From an uncultured Flavobacteriaceae bacterium (GTDB taxonomy: Bacteria > Bacteroidota > Bacteroidia > Flavobacteriales > Flavobacteriaceae), in the NCBI GenBank assembly GCA_943842625.1, contig CALTCK010000009.1:62001-126000 (forward strand): a DNA stretch of 64,000 nt, read 5' to 3'. Positions within the stretch are counted from its first letter, which is position 1. Each line of letters starts with the position of its first letter. This document shows, piece after piece, positions 37,313-46,515 of this stretch. The notes beneath the pieces are model-generated. The model worked only from the letters and a program-made list of their open reading frames with translations, had not been told where the DNA came from and did no database searches. A program made the translations under genes and the position numbers.

Positions 37313-38324
37313 TAAGCTTGCTAAAGTATCTTTGATCTGTATCTATTTTATAATTATTGCGGGAGCAGTAGTTAGAATGACTGGTTCAGGAATGGGTTGT
37401 CCTGATTGGCCAAAATGTTTTGGATACTACATACCCCCTACTGAAATATCTGAAATTCAATTTCAACCTAAACATCATTACAAATCAGGCCAAGTAATTC
37501 AATATGAAGATGTTTTTTATTATGCAAAAGAGAATTTTACATCCGCTTTGAAATTGGACTTAAGCAATTGGGAAATCAACACACAACATAGTTATAATAC
37601 CTTCAATGTAATTCATACTTGGATTGAATATATTAATAGGCTATTAACAGCTTTTGCAGGTATTCCTATTTTAATACTATTCATTATATCACTAAGACTA
37701 AATAAACCTTACAGAAATCTAACCATCACCAGTATACTAGTCATACTTGGGATGGGATTTGAAGCATGGTTAGGTAAAACGGTAGTTGACTCAAATTTAT
37801 CACCCTATAAAATAACTATACATATGATGGGCTCATTCATCATTATTGCATTATTATTATATGCTATTTATCATTCCCAGCCGAAGAATCTGAAGCCTCA
37901 AAAAGTCATTATCTTTCCTCAAGTATTTAAATATGTTTTAATAAGTGCTATTTCACTGACTTTTATTCAAGTATTTTTAGGTACACAGGTACGGCAATTT
38001 ATAGATGAACAGGTGTTGAATTTTGGTTATAAAAAAGAGTTATGGTTACAAAATCCAAATTTACAATTCTATATACATCGAACATTATCCATACTAATTA
38101 TCCTAATCAATGCGAGCTTATATATGATCATTAAAAAAATACAGCTAAATGAACCCTTGATAAATTACATCATTTTAGTTATAGGTCTTGAAGTAGTCAC
38201 TGGAATTCTTATGTATTATTTAAACTTTCCTTTTACTACACAACCCTTACACCTGGTATTATCCGCATTATTATTTGGATTACAATTTTATTTAATATTA
38301 AAAACAACCATCAAAAAAGCATAA
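37296..38324 (+). CDS. ctaA: heme A synthase (COX15/CtaA family)
   Basis: A 342-residue polytopic membrane protein with about eight helices. The N-terminus has the family hallmark AVVRMTGSGMGCPDWPKCFG (residues 23-42), and heme-ligand histidines lie in later helices (VIHTWIEYINRLL, TIHMMGS, YIHRTLSIL, PLHLVLSALL). It converts heme O to heme A for an aa3-type terminal oxidase, so the organism is expected to respire with a heme A oxidase. It overlaps the GNAT gene by 17 bases. Confidence 0.94.
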   Translation: MLKRFNKLAKVSLICIYFIIIAGAVVRMTGSGMGCPDWPKCFGYYIPPTEISEIQFQPKHHYKSGQVIQYEDVFYYAKENFTSALKLDLSNWEINTQHSYNTFNVIHTWIEYINRLLTAFAGIPILILFIISLRLNKPYRNLTITSILVILGMGFEAWLGKTVVDSNLSPYKITIHMMGSFIIIALLLYAIYHSQPKNLKPQKVIIFPQVFKYVLISAISLTFIQVFLGTQVRQFIDEQVLNFGYKKELWLQNPNLQFYIHRTLSILIILINASLYMIIKKIQLNEPLINYIILVIGLEVVTGILMYYLNFPFTTQPLHLVLSALLFGLQFYLILKTTIKKA

Positions 38325-38397
38325 AATATTAAATTAAACTCCAGCTCTAAAACTAGCTAAGGTCTAAAAAAAATATTCATTATTCATAACAATTCTG

Positions 38398-38430
38398 TTT
38401 GCTTCAAGGGAATTGATTTAAGTATATTTG
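38398..38430 (+). promoter_or_regulatory. complete Bacteroidota-type promoter for the pRiA4b ORF-3-like gene
   Basis: TTTG at 38398-38401 and TATATTTG at 38423-38430 are separated by 21 bases, matching the -33 TTTG and -7 TAnnTTTG consensus with normal spacing. The ATG follows 18 bases later. Confidence 0.65.
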
Positions 38431-38448
38431 TCATATAATTAATAATTT

Positions 38449-38961
38449 ATGATATACCGCTTTAGAATTATATTAGATGCAAAAGAAGATGTTTTTCGAG
38501 ATATTGAAATCGATTCCGAAAATACCTTAGAAGAATTACACAATAGTATCACTCAAGCTTTTGGTTTTGAAGGAAATGAAATGGCATCTTTTTACGTCAG
38601 TAACGAAAACTGGGAACAAGGTGAAGAAATTGCTTTATTCGACATGAGTGAGGGAATGGAGAGTATCCGCATAATGAATGAAACTTCAATCGATGATGTG
38701 ACTGACAGAAATCAACCAAGATTGTTATATGTGTATGATTTTTTAAGTATGTGGACTTTTTTGGTGGAGTTAGCAGACATTGCCGAACCAGATCCAAATC
38801 AAACTTATCCCAACCTTATGTTTTCGCATGGAAATTTACCGGATGAAGCTCCTGAAAAAGAATTTATAGCTGAAGGTAAAGAGACCGATGATGAGCTATA
38901 TGACGACGATTTAGATCCAGAAGATTATGGTGATTTAGATTTTAATGAAAATTGGAACTAA
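38449..38961 (+). CDS. plasmid pRiA4b ORF-3 family protein
   Basis: A 170-residue acidic soluble protein. MIYRFRIILDAKEDVFRDIEIDSENTLEELH and the following ITQAFGF, SFYVSNENWEQGEEI and RLLYVYDFLSMWTFLVEL match the pRiA4b ORF-3/IS1096 passenger family. Despite that name, this is an ordinary chromosomal gene in many Bacteroidota and no transposon ends are visible. Function unknown. The tail is very acidic (DDELYDDDLDPEDYGDLDFNE). It has its own promoter. Confidence 0.87.
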   Translation: MIYRFRIILDAKEDVFRDIEIDSENTLEELHNSITQAFGFEGNEMASFYVSNENWEQGEEIALFDMSEGMESIRIMNETSIDDVTDRNQPRLLYVYDFLSMWTFLVELADIAEPDPNQTYPNLMFSHGNLPDEAPEKEFIAEGKETDDELYDDDLDPEDYGDLDFNENWN

Positions 38962-38999
38962 TACGTATCAAACTAAAAATAATTCCCAAAAGCTATTAA

Positions 39000-40058
39000 A
39001 TGATTAACTTATACGGTGCACACATCACCTCAATTTCAATTCACAGAGTCGGAAATAAAATCAACAATGAACCTATTTTTTTATCGAATGATAGTTTTCA
39101 TGGCGATGATGAACTAACCCCTTTACTTAAAGAATATTTTTTAAAACCATTTAGAGAAAAAGAAGAAAATTATTTTCAATTTATACACGAGGCAGATTTA
39201 GAATTCCATGAATTACACGGTTTGTCTTCCAAAATATTTGAGACTCCAAGCACGATTCACGAGCAAAGTAAAACAATTGCAACACATTTATATGATCAAT
39301 CACTTCATCCACATATAAAACCAGGTGAGTTATATGTTGTTTATTTTGAAAATATTCAATTGAATAATGAAAAAGTAGATGCTATAGGAATTTTTAAGTC
39401 TGAAATCAAACAAGAATTTTTGCAGTTTTCTGAAAATGAAAATCAATTAAAAGCTCACTTACAACAAGGTGTTAATCTTAATAAGTTAGATAAAGGTTGT
39501 TTAATATTTAATGTTAATAAAGAAGAAGGGTACAAAATATTATCCGTAGATAGTAATCGTTACGATGCTCGCTATTGGCTGGAGTCATTTTTAGGGGTTG
39601 ACGCTTTTGAGGATGAAAATTTCTACACTAAAAAATATCTCAAGTTTTGTCAAAATTTTGCTAAAGATGTGGTTTTACCTGCTGAGGACAAAAAAGAAGA
39701 AGTTTTGTTTATGAATCGTGCAGTAAATCATTTTGCAAAAAACAATGAATTTGAAGAGTCCTTGTTTATAAATGAAGTAATAGATAATCCTGACCTAATT
39801 CCGGAATTTAAGCACTATAAAACGGAACAAGCTCCTAAGTATAAAATAGAAGATTTAACCGAATTTCCAATTGCAAATACAGCGGTTACTGCAGCTAGAA
39901 AGAAAATAAAAAACGTTATCAATTTAGACACCAATATTCAAATTAAATTGGACTTTATTAATACCGAAAGCGCTGACAAATTTGTCGAGAAAGGTTGGGA
40001 CGATGAAAAACAAATGTATTATTATTTGGTTTATTTTAATAAAGAGCAGAAAGTCTAG
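39000..40058 (+). CDS. nucleoid-associated protein (NdpA/YejK family)
   Basis: A 352-residue cytosolic protein. N-terminal ISIHRVGNKINNEPIFLSND, the middle GELYVVYFENIQLNNEKVDAIGIFKSE and LDKGCLIFNVNKEEGYKILSVD, and DARYWLESFLGVDAFEDENF match the nucleoid-associated YejK family. Such proteins bind the chromosome; the detailed role is unclear. It follows the pRiA4b ORF-3-like gene by 38 bases and may be co-transcribed with it. Confidence 0.87.
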   Translation: MINLYGAHITSISIHRVGNKINNEPIFLSNDSFHGDDELTPLLKEYFLKPFREKEENYFQFIHEADLEFHELHGLSSKIFETPSTIHEQSKTIATHLYDQSLHPHIKPGELYVVYFENIQLNNEKVDAIGIFKSEIKQEFLQFSENENQLKAHLQQGVNLNKLDKGCLIFNVNKEEGYKILSVDSNRYDARYWLESFLGVDAFEDENFYTKKYLKFCQNFAKDVVLPAEDKKEEVLFMNRAVNHFAKNNEFEESLFINEVIDNPDLIPEFKHYKTEQAPKYKIEDLTEFPIANTAVTAARKKIKNVINLDTNIQIKLDFINTESADKFVEKGWDDEKQMYYYLVYFNKEQKV

Positions 40059-40114
40059 TTCTCTCACAAAACATTAAAAAGTTTTTTTAATCTCTCAATT
40101 GAAATGCATTTTCT

Positions 40115-40122
40115 TAATTTTG
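40115..40122 (+). promoter_or_regulatory. -7 promoter box for uvrB
   Basis: TAATTTTG matches TAnnTTTG, 18 bases before the uvrB ATG at 40141. A TTG 13 bases upstream is too close for a standard -33 element. Its presence supports a start at 40141, not at the ATG at 40099 that lies upstream of the box. Confidence 0.45.
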
Positions 40123-40140
40123 CAGTGTATTTTTTTATCT

Positions 40141-42147
40141 ATGAAATTTAATATCGTTTCTGATTTTGTTCCGACTGGTGATCAACCACAAGCAATTAAG
40201 CAATTAGTGGAAGGTATAGCAGCTGGTGAATTAGACCAAACACTTCTTGGTGTTACCGGAAGTGGAAAAACATTCTCGGTAGCTAATGTAATTGAACAAG
40301 TTGAAAAGCCAACTTTAATTTTAGCACATAATAAAACGTTAGCTGCTCAATTATATTCTGAGTTTAAGCAGTTTTTTCCAAATAATGCAGTAGAATATTT
40401 TGTTTCCTACTATGACTATTACCAACCAGAAGCTTATATCCCATCAACTGGTTTATATATAGAAAAAGATCTCTCAATCAATGATGAAATTGAAAAAATG
40501 AGATTAAGTACCACTTCCTCATTACTATCAGGGAGACGAGATATTATTGTGGTAGCTTCGGTTTCTTGTTTATATGGAATTGGAAATCCAACAGAGTTCC
40601 AAAAAAATATCATCAAATTACAAAAAGGGCAAATCATCTCAAGAACTAAACTGCTTCATCATTTAGTACAAAGTCTTTACTCTCGTACAGAAGCAGATTT
40701 TCAGCATGGTAATTTCAGAATTAAAGGAGATACTGTTGATGTATTTCCAAGTTATGCAGATGATGCTTTCAGGATTCACTTTTTTGGTGATGAAATTGAA
40801 GAAATTGAGATTTTCAATGTACAGACAAACAAAGTTATTGAGAAATATGAATTACTAAATATTTATCCTGCTAATATGTTTGTTACCTCACCAGATATTT
40901 TACAAGAAGCTATTATTGATATCCAAGATGATTTAACAAAACAACTTGCCTATTTTAAGGAAATTGGAAAGTATTTGGAAGCGAAAAGACTCGAAGAACG
41001 AACTAATTTTGATTTAGAAATGATCCGAGAATTAGGCTATTGTAGTGGAATTGAAAATTATTCTCGGTACCTAGATAAACGCTTACCAGGGACAAGACCT
41101 TTTTGTTTATTAGATTTTTTTCCTGATGATTATTTAATGATAGTAGATGAAAGTCATGTTTCGATACCCCAAGTTTCAGCGATGTATGGAGGCGATCGAT
41201 CCAGAAAAGAAAATCTAGTAGAATACGGATTTAGATTACCTGCTGCAATGGATAACAGACCCCTTAAGTTTGATGAATTTGTAACCATGCAAAATCAAGT
41301 AATTTATATCAGTGCTACGCCAGCAGATTATGAACTGGAAAAAAGTGGAGGAGTCTATGTAGAACAAATCATAAGACCCACAGGGCTTTTGGATCCTCCC
41401 ATAGAAGTTCGCCCAAGTCTAAATCAAATTGACGATTTATTAGAAGAAATTCAGTTACGTGTCGAAAAAGATGAGCGGGTCTTAGTTACTACACTTACAA
41501 AAAGAATGGCAGAAGAACTCACTAAGTATATGGGAAGAATTGAAATACGCTGTAGGTATATACATAGTGATGTAGATACCCTAGAACGTGTGGAGATCAT
41601 GCAAGATTTGCGTTTAGGTATTTTTGATGTTTTGGTTGGAGTCAACTTATTGAGGGAAGGTTTAGATTTGCCAGAGGTTTCCTTAGTCGCTATTTTAGAT
41701 GCTGATAAAGAAGGTTTTTTAAGATCTACGAGATCCTTAACCCAAACCGTAGGTCGTGCAGCTAGAAATTTAAATGGTAAAGCTATAATGTATGCCGATA
41801 AAATCACTAAAAGCATGCAACAAACTATAGATGCTACGGAATACCGACGTAAAAAACAAGTAGCCTACAATACAAAAAATAATATTACCCCAAGAGCAAT
41901 AAAAAAATCATTAGACAACGCATTAACAAAAGAAAGACAGCAAGTTTATACCGCTAATTTAATAGATAATCTTGCAGCAGAATCAAAAAATAAATACTTA
42001 AGTCAACCTCAACTTGAGAAGAAAATTAGAGATACGAGAAAAGCAATGGAAAAATCAGCAAAAGAGTTAGATTTTATAGTAGCTGCTAAATTAAGAGATA
42101 CTATCAAGTATTATCAAAAGGAATTAGAACTTCTTAAAAAAACATAA
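40141..42147 (+). CDS. uvrB: excinuclease ABC subunit UvrB
   Basis: A 668-residue nucleotide-excision-repair helicase. I chose the ATG at 40141 ([19 protein letters not shown]), the conserved UvrB N-terminus; an in-frame ATG at 40099 would add 14 hydrophobic residues ahead of the promoter box. Visible: Walker [15 protein letters not shown], the damage-probing beta-hairpin [12 protein letters not shown], helicase motifs ([47 protein letters not shown]) and the C-terminal UVR domain ([21 protein letters not shown]) that binds UvrC. Confidence 0.98.
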   Translation: MKFNIVSDFVPTGDQPQAIKQLVEGIAAGELDQTLLGVTGSGKTFSVANVIEQVEKPTLILAHNKTLAAQLYSEFKQFFPNNAVEYFVSYYDYYQPEAYIPSTGLYIEKDLSINDEIEKMRLSTTSSLLSGRRDIIVVASVSCLYGIGNPTEFQKNIIKLQKGQIISRTKLLHHLVQSLYSRTEADFQHGNFRIKGDTVDVFPSYADDAFRIHFFGDEIEEIEIFNVQTNKVIEKYELLNIYPANMFVTSPDILQEAIIDIQDDLTKQLAYFKEIGKYLEAKRLEERTNFDLEMIRELGYCSGIENYSRYLDKRLPGTRPFCLLDFFPDDYLMIVDESHVSIPQVSAMYGGDRSRKENLVEYGFRLPAAMDNRPLKFDEFVTMQNQVIYISATPADYELEKSGGVYVEQIIRPTGLLDPPIEVRPSLNQIDDLLEEIQLRVEKDERVLVTTLTKRMAEELTKYMGRIEIRCRYIHSDVDTLERVEIMQDLRLGIFDVLVGVNLLREGLDLPEVSLVAILDADKEGFLRSTRSLTQTVGRAARNLNGKAIMYADKITKSMQQTIDATEYRRKKQVAYNTKNNITPRAIKKSLDNALTKERQQVYTANLIDNLAAESKNKYLSQPQLEKKIRDTRKAMEKSAKELDFIVAAKLRDTIKYYQKELELLKKT

Positions 42148-42151
42148 CATC

Positions 42152-42892
42152 ATGTATCATCAAGATTCTAAAAGACTAAATAAAGCGATAAGCGATAGTG
42201 GATACTGCTCTAGGAGACAGGCTGATAAATTTATTGAGCAAGGTCTAGTAACCATAAATGATCAACCAGCATCTTTGGGAGATCGTGCGATGCCAAATGA
42301 TATTATAAAAGTAAAAAATATAACCATCAACAAAAACGAACAATTGGTTTATATTGCTTTAAATAAACCTGTAGGAATCACCTGTACAACAGACAGAAGA
42401 GTTGAAGGTAATGTAGTAGACTTTATCAATCATAAAGAACGAATATTTCATATTGGAAGACTAGACAAGCCAAGTGAGGGATTATTGTTAATGACAAACG
42501 ACGGTGATATTGTAAATAAAATTTTAAGAGCAGGTAATCAACATGAAAAAGAATACCTTGTAAAAGTGGATAGACGTATTACGGATAGTTTTATTAAACG
42601 AATGCAGTCAGGTGTCCCAATATTAGATACAGTTACCAAAAAATGTAAGGTAGAAAAAATTGGCCGATTCGTTTTTAAAATCACCTTAATACAAGGTTTA
42701 AATCGTCAAATAAGAAGAATGTGTGAGTATTTAGGTTACGAGGTGGAAACTCTAAAACGAGAACGTATTATGAATATAGAATTGGGGAAATTACCTATAG
42801 GTAAATGGCGATATTTAACTGAGAAAGAATTAAAAGATTTAAAACAATCCCTTGGAGACTCATTAAATATTTCTGCAAAACAACGAAGTTAA
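42152..42892 (+). CDS. rluF: 23S rRNA pseudouridine synthase, RluF-like
   Basis: A 246-residue RsuA-family enzyme. An N-terminal S4 RNA-binding domain ([32 protein letters not shown]) is followed by the catalytic domain with [18 protein letters not shown] (the nucleophilic Asp is in this motif) and [18 protein letters not shown]. Within the family the GRLDKPSEG form and the overall lengths fit RluF, which modifies U2604 of 23S rRNA (and tRNA-Tyr in E. coli); RluB or RluE remain possible. It starts 4 bases after uvrB. Confidence 0.88.
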   Translation: MYHQDSKRLNKAISDSGYCSRRQADKFIEQGLVTINDQPASLGDRAMPNDIIKVKNITINKNEQLVYIALNKPVGITCTTDRRVEGNVVDFINHKERIFHIGRLDKPSEGLLLMTNDGDIVNKILRAGNQHEKEYLVKVDRRITDSFIKRMQSGVPILDTVTKKCKVEKIGRFVFKITLIQGLNRQIRRMCEYLGYEVETLKRERIMNIELGKLPIGKWRYLTEKELKDLKQSLGDSLNISAKQRS

Positions 42893-42907
42893 TATAGTTT
42901 TAAAAGA

Positions 42908-42937
42908 AACCACGTACCGATTGAGAAGCACGTGGTT
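42908..42937 (+). terminator. stem-loop after the rluF-like gene
   Basis: AACCACGT (42908-42915) and ACGTGGTT (42930-42937) form a perfect 8-bp stem with a 14-base loop, 15 bases after the rluF stop. The stretch 42893-43214 holds this element, an 18-base A/T palindrome (43028-43045), a 33-base palindrome and the sucC terminator, and no gene I can support. Confidence 0.5.
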
Positions 42938-43120
42938 ATATCAACTAACTAACCAAATTAAATTTCAATTATGAAATCTCAACCATTTTTTTGTGTACGA
43001 TTGGTCTTTTTGTAATCGGTAAAAGACTTAAAAAATATTTTTTAAAGGTTAGTTCAGAATTACAAATATATAATAAATATATTATTCAAGCATACCTAAT
43101 TTAAATTATAAGTAACACAT

Positions 43121-43153
43121 TAACAGAAAATTATAAATTATAATTTTCTGTTA
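43121..43153. repeat. 33-base near-perfect palindrome between convergent genes
   Basis: TAACAGAAAATTATAA on the left has its exact reverse complement on the right, with a single unpaired central base: 16-base arms. It lies 62 bases downstream of the sucC stop (minus strand), in the gap between the convergent rluF and sucC genes. It could be a cruciform, a second terminator or a binding site. Confidence 0.6.
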
Positions 43154-43175
43154 AATTGAAAGCGTTTTTTATTAA

Positions 43176-43202
43176 TAACAAAAAAAAATAGTTTTTTTGT
43201 TA
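43176..43202 (-). terminator. sucC terminator hairpin
   Basis: TAACAAAAAAA (from 43176) and TTTTTTTGTTA (to 43202) form an 11-bp A/T-rich stem with a 5-base loop, 12 bases after the sucC stop on the minus strand. Confidence 0.6.
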
Positions 43203-43214
43203 GGAAAACTTAAA

Positions 43215-44407
43215 CTAAGCTAATACTTCTTGTACTTTATCAGCTGCCTCTTGGAATTCAATTACACTGTATACATCTAAGCCACTGTCATCAATTAATT
43301 TTTTTGCAATATCAGCATTGGTTCCTTCTAAACGAACTATAATTGGCACTTCAATTGAGCCAATACTTTTATAGGCATCTATAATTCCTTGTGCTACTCG
43401 ATCGCATCTAACAATTCCTCCAAATATATTTACTAGGATAGCTTTTACATTTGGATCCTTGAGTATTAAATTAAAAGCAATTTCAACACGTTCTGCATCA
43501 GCTGTACCTCCCACATCTAAAAAATTAGCAGGATCTCCACCTGCTTGCTTTATTAAATCCATGGTTGCCATTGCTAATCCAGCTCCATTAACCATACAAC
43601 CTACGTTACCATCTAGATCTACATAACTTAAACCAACTGCTTTAGCTTCAACCTCCACTGGGTTTTCTTCTCTTAAATCTCTTAATGCTTCGTAGTCCTT
43701 ATGACGAAACAAGGCATTATCATCGATAGTTACTTTCGCATCAACTGCAATAACACGATCATCACTTGTTTTTAATACTGGATTAATTTCAAATAATGAT
43801 GAATCCGATTTAACATAAGCAGTATACAAAGAAGAAACAAATTTTGTCATTTGTTTAAAAGCCTTACCACTTAATCCTAAATTAAATGCAATTTTTCTGA
43901 GCTTGAAAAGGAAGTAAACCCATGAGTCGGATCAATTTCCTCGTTAAATATAAGATGTGGCGTATTTTCAGCGACTGCTTCAATATCCATTCCTCCCTCC
44001 GTTGAATACATGATCATATTTCTACCAGTTGCTCTATTCATTAAAACACTGATATAAAATTCGCTTGGTTCTGAATCGCCCGGATAATAAACATCTTCTG
44101 CAACCAAAACTTGACTTACAAGTTTTCCCTCAGCTGTAGTTTGAGGAGTTACTAAATGCATTCCAATAATTTGATCTGCAATTTGTTCTACTTCTACCAA
44201 GCTCTTTGCTAATTTAACACCTCCACCTTTTCCACGTCCACCGGCATGAACCTGTGCTTTTATAACGTGCCAACCAGTACCAGTATCTTTCGTTAATTTT
44301 TTAGCAGCAGCAACAGCTTCAACTGGATTTTGCGCAACAATTCCTCGTTGAATTTCAACTCCAAAACTATTTAACATTTCTTTTCCTTGATATTCGTGTA
44401 AATTCAT
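43215..44407 (-). pseudogene. sucC: succinyl-CoA synthetase (ADP-forming) beta subunit, two single-base insertions
   Basis: The N-terminal part (to about 43877) and C-terminal part (from about 43850) make one 396-residue SucC after two extra bases are removed: one in the AAA run at 43916-43918 and one near 43899. The restored text reads DPTHGLLPFQARKIAFNLG. Features: MNLHEYQGKEML start, ATP-grasp domain (HVIKAQVHAGGRGKGGGVKLAKS), and CoA-ligase segment NVGCMVNGAGLAMATMDLI and NFLDVGGTADAERV. The enzyme makes succinate and ATP or GTP in the TCA cycle with SucD, which is not in the window. Two insertions within 20 bases in a core gene suggest a sequence or assembly fault. Confidence 0.9.
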
Positions 44408-44468
44408 AAAGTGTCATTTTTCCTAATTAATCGAAATTGTTTTTAAGACTGTAAAAATAACAAATGTT

Positions 44469-44491
44469 ATGATTATTTATTATTTAATCAT
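44469..44491 (-). terminator. stem-loop downstream of the fhs remnant
   Basis: ATGATTA and TAATCAT form a 7-bp stem with a 9-base loop. On the minus strand it lies about 65 bases after the fhs stop, with outer GTAAAAA/TTTTTAC pairing; it could end transcripts coming from fhs. Confidence 0.35.
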
Positions 44492-44556
44492 CTGTTTTTT
44501 ACTAATTAAATTAAGTTTGTTGACAAGTTATTACTATGATAAAACTTAGAAGATGA

Positions 44557-44796
44557 CTAAGATAATCCAGAAATTTTTCCATTGTTATCGATAGTCATTC
44601 CCTCTGATGCAGGTACTGCTGGCAAACCAGGCATACGCATCATACTTCCTAAAATAGGAATCACAAATCCCGCTCCAGCTGCAAACTCAAATTCTCTAAC
44701 AGTGACACTAAAACCGGTGGGGCTTCCCGTTAATTTATCATTGTCTGAAAAAGATTTCTGAGTTTTTGCCATACACACCGCTACATTGTCTAAGCG
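44557..44796 (-). pseudogene. fhs: formate-tetrahydrofolate ligase, C-terminal remnant
   Basis: The last ~79 codons of a formyltetrahydrofolate synthetase: VCMAKTQKSFSDN, GSPTGFSVTVREFEFAAGAG, IPILGSMMRMPGLPAVPASE, and a normal end (MTIDNNGKISGLS, stop TAG). A full protein has about 555 residues, so some 475 are missing. Upstream, at about 44791-44797, the sequence changes abruptly into a tlpA-like gene in a different frame. No start codon in a plausible position exists, so it is a remnant or an assembly chimera. Fhs charges formate onto tetrahydrofolate in one-carbon metabolism. Confidence 0.85.
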
Positions 44797-45062
44797 GACA
44801 CCATGTAGCCCAATAATTAATCAGTATTACATTTCCCTTTGATTGATTTAAATTTAAGCTCTTGCTACTGGTGTCGATAAGATTCCAAGTATAACTTTTA
44901 AGTACATTACGATCCTCTTTTAGAATTTCTGAGGGACTCAACGAGATGGTGCGTTGTAAAAATACTTGTATTGGCATTCTTGTCTGCGGAAGCATTAATA
45001 AAATTATAAAGCATACAAAAAGTAAGTTGCTTCCATATTTTTTTTATAAAATTCATTTTCAT
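44792..45062 (-). pseudogene. TlpA-like thioredoxin-family protein, truncated and frameshifted
   Basis: From the ATG at 45056 or 45062 the frame gives MNFIKK, then needs one A removed from the eight-base run at 45038-45045 to continue as YGSNLLFVCFIILLMLPQTRMPIQVFLQR, a signal anchor. It then runs through LKSYTWNLIDTSSKSLNLNQ and VILINYWATWCP, the thioredoxin-fold start; the second Cys of CPxC is missing because the sequence switches to fhs there. About 90 residues of a complete ~170-residue TlpA-like protein are left. Such proteins reduce periplasmic disulfides, often for cytochrome c maturation. Either a real deletion or a misjoin. Confidence 0.75.
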
Positions 45063-45115
45063 ACAATTATAGTCAAATATAAACTTGAATACTTACACTA
45101 TGTGTATAATTGTTT

Positions 45116-45123
45116 TAAATTTG
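45116..45123 (+). promoter_or_regulatory. -7 promoter box for the GH109 operon
   Basis: TAAATTTG matches TAnnTTTG, 32 bases before the GH109 ATG. A TTG lies 28 bases upstream, longer than the usual 17-23. Confidence 0.4.
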
Positions 45124-45155
45124 TTAGATAACCACTTACAATTAAATTAATCACC

Positions 45156-46511
45156 ATGAGTTCAAGAAGAAACTTTGTTAAACAAACCGCAGCACTTGGA
45201 GCGGGAATTGCTTTAGCTCCTCAATTAACTTTTGGGAGTACAAGTATCAAGGAAACACTAAATATTGGCTTAATTGGTGTTGGCCTTCGAGGAATCAATC
45301 ATTTAAATAACCTTTTATTAAGAGGTGACTGTAAAGTAACTGCAATCTGTGATATCGATTCAAAAAGAATTTCCATAGCTCAGGAATTGATTACAAAAAA
45401 GGAACAAAATAAAGCAAAAGTTTTTGGAAAATACGATTATGACTATCGCAATTTACTAGCTCTAAAAGAATTGGATGCTGTGATTATTTCGACCCCTTGG
45501 TTGTGGCATACCAAAATGGCTAAAGATGCCATGAAAGCAGGAAAATTTACTGGATTGGAAGTTTCTGCTGCCAATACCATGGAAGAGTGCTGGGATTTGG
45601 TGAATGTACATGAAGAAACGGGATCGCATTTAATGATCTTAGAAAATGTCTGTTATCGTAGAGATATTTTAGCTGTTTTAAATATGGTAAAACAAAATAT
45701 ATTTGGAGAATTATTACATTTTAGATGTGGTTACCAACACGATTTACGTTTTGTAAAGTTTAACGATGGTAAAACTGCTTATGGAAAAGGAGCTGAATTT
45801 GGTGAAAAAGGTATTTCAGAGTCTGCTTGGCGAACCCAACACTCGTTGATGCGAAATGCCGATGTGTATCCAACCCATGGTGTAGGTCCTGTTGCGACTA
45901 TGTGTAACATCAATCGTGGTAACCGTTTTGTTTCGATGACTTCCCATGCTACCAAAGGAATTGGATTGAACAAATATATCAAAGAGGTAGGTGGCAAAGA
46001 CCATCCCAACGCTAAATTAACATTTAAACAAGGTGATATTATCACCTCTACCATTGACACTGCCAATGGGGAAACAATTATTGTTACTCACGATTGTAAC
46101 TCTCCACGTCCCTATTCACTTGGTTTTAGGGTACAAGGTAGCGAAGGACTCTGGGAAGTTGATGGAAATCGTATCTACATCGAGGGTAAAACAGAAAAAT
46201 CGCACCGTTGGGATGATGCTAGCCCCTGGCTCGAGCACTATGATCATCCTCTTTGGAAACAATTTGGCAAACACGCTGAAGGAGCAGGTCACGGTGGAAT
46301 GGATTTTTTTGTGATTAATGCTTTTGTGGAGTCCGCTAAACAAAATATTGCACCACCCCTAGATGTTTATGATGCTGCAGCATGGAGTGCCATCACTCCC
46401 CTTTCTGAAATATCAATTGCCAATAATGGAGAACCTCAAGATTTTCCTGATTTTACACGAGGAGATTGGGTTAAAAGAAAACCTTATCAATGGAATAAAA
46501 ACACTTACTAA
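45156..46511 (+). CDS. GH109-family alpha-N-acetylgalactosaminidase (Gfo/Idh/MocA fold)
   Basis: A 451-residue NAD-dependent glycosidase. The N-terminus is a twin-arginine signal (SSRRNFVKQTAALGAGIALA), so it is exported folded with its cofactor. The Rossmann start is LNIGLIGVGLRGINHL. Segments ENVCYRRDILAVLNMV, GYQHDLRFV, DVYPTHGVGPVATMCNINRG and AGHGGMDFFVINAFVE agree with GH109 enzymes such as the Elizabethkingia A-zyme, which remove terminal GalNAc. The catalytic His/Tyr region (GYQHD, YPTHG) is intact. The kinase gene starts 4 bases after its stop. Confidence 0.93.
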   Translation: MSSRRNFVKQTAALGAGIALAPQLTFGSTSIKETLNIGLIGVGLRGINHLNNLLLRGDCKVTAICDIDSKRISIAQELITKKEQNKAKVFGKYDYDYRNLLALKELDAVIISTPWLWHTKMAKDAMKAGKFTGLEVSAANTMEECWDLVNVHEETGSHLMILENVCYRRDILAVLNMVKQNIFGELLHFRCGYQHDLRFVKFNDGKTAYGKGAEFGEKGISESAWRTQHSLMRNADVYPTHGVGPVATMCNINRGNRFVSMTSHATKGIGLNKYIKEVGGKDHPNAKLTFKQGDIITSTIDTANGETIIVTHDCNSPRPYSLGFRVQGSEGLWEVDGNRIYIEGKTEKSHRWDDASPWLEHYDHPLWKQFGKHAEGAGHGGMDFFVINAFVESAKQNIAPPLDVYDAAAWSAITPLSEISIANNGEPQDFPDFTRGDWVKRKPYQWNKNTY

Positions 46512-46515
46512 ACGT

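Noticed and set aside
38449-38961. IS1096/pRiA4b name as sign of a mobile element
   Set aside because: The family is chromosomal in many Bacteroidota; no inverted terminal repeats, target duplication or transposase were seen here.
42970-43014. 14-codon ATG frame after rluF
   Set aside because: Too short, no start-site features, and followed by hairpins that look like terminators.
44946-45131. Plus-strand frame of 61 codons
   Set aside because: It runs antisense to the TlpA-like remnant; its lysine- and tyrosine-rich sequence shows no domain.
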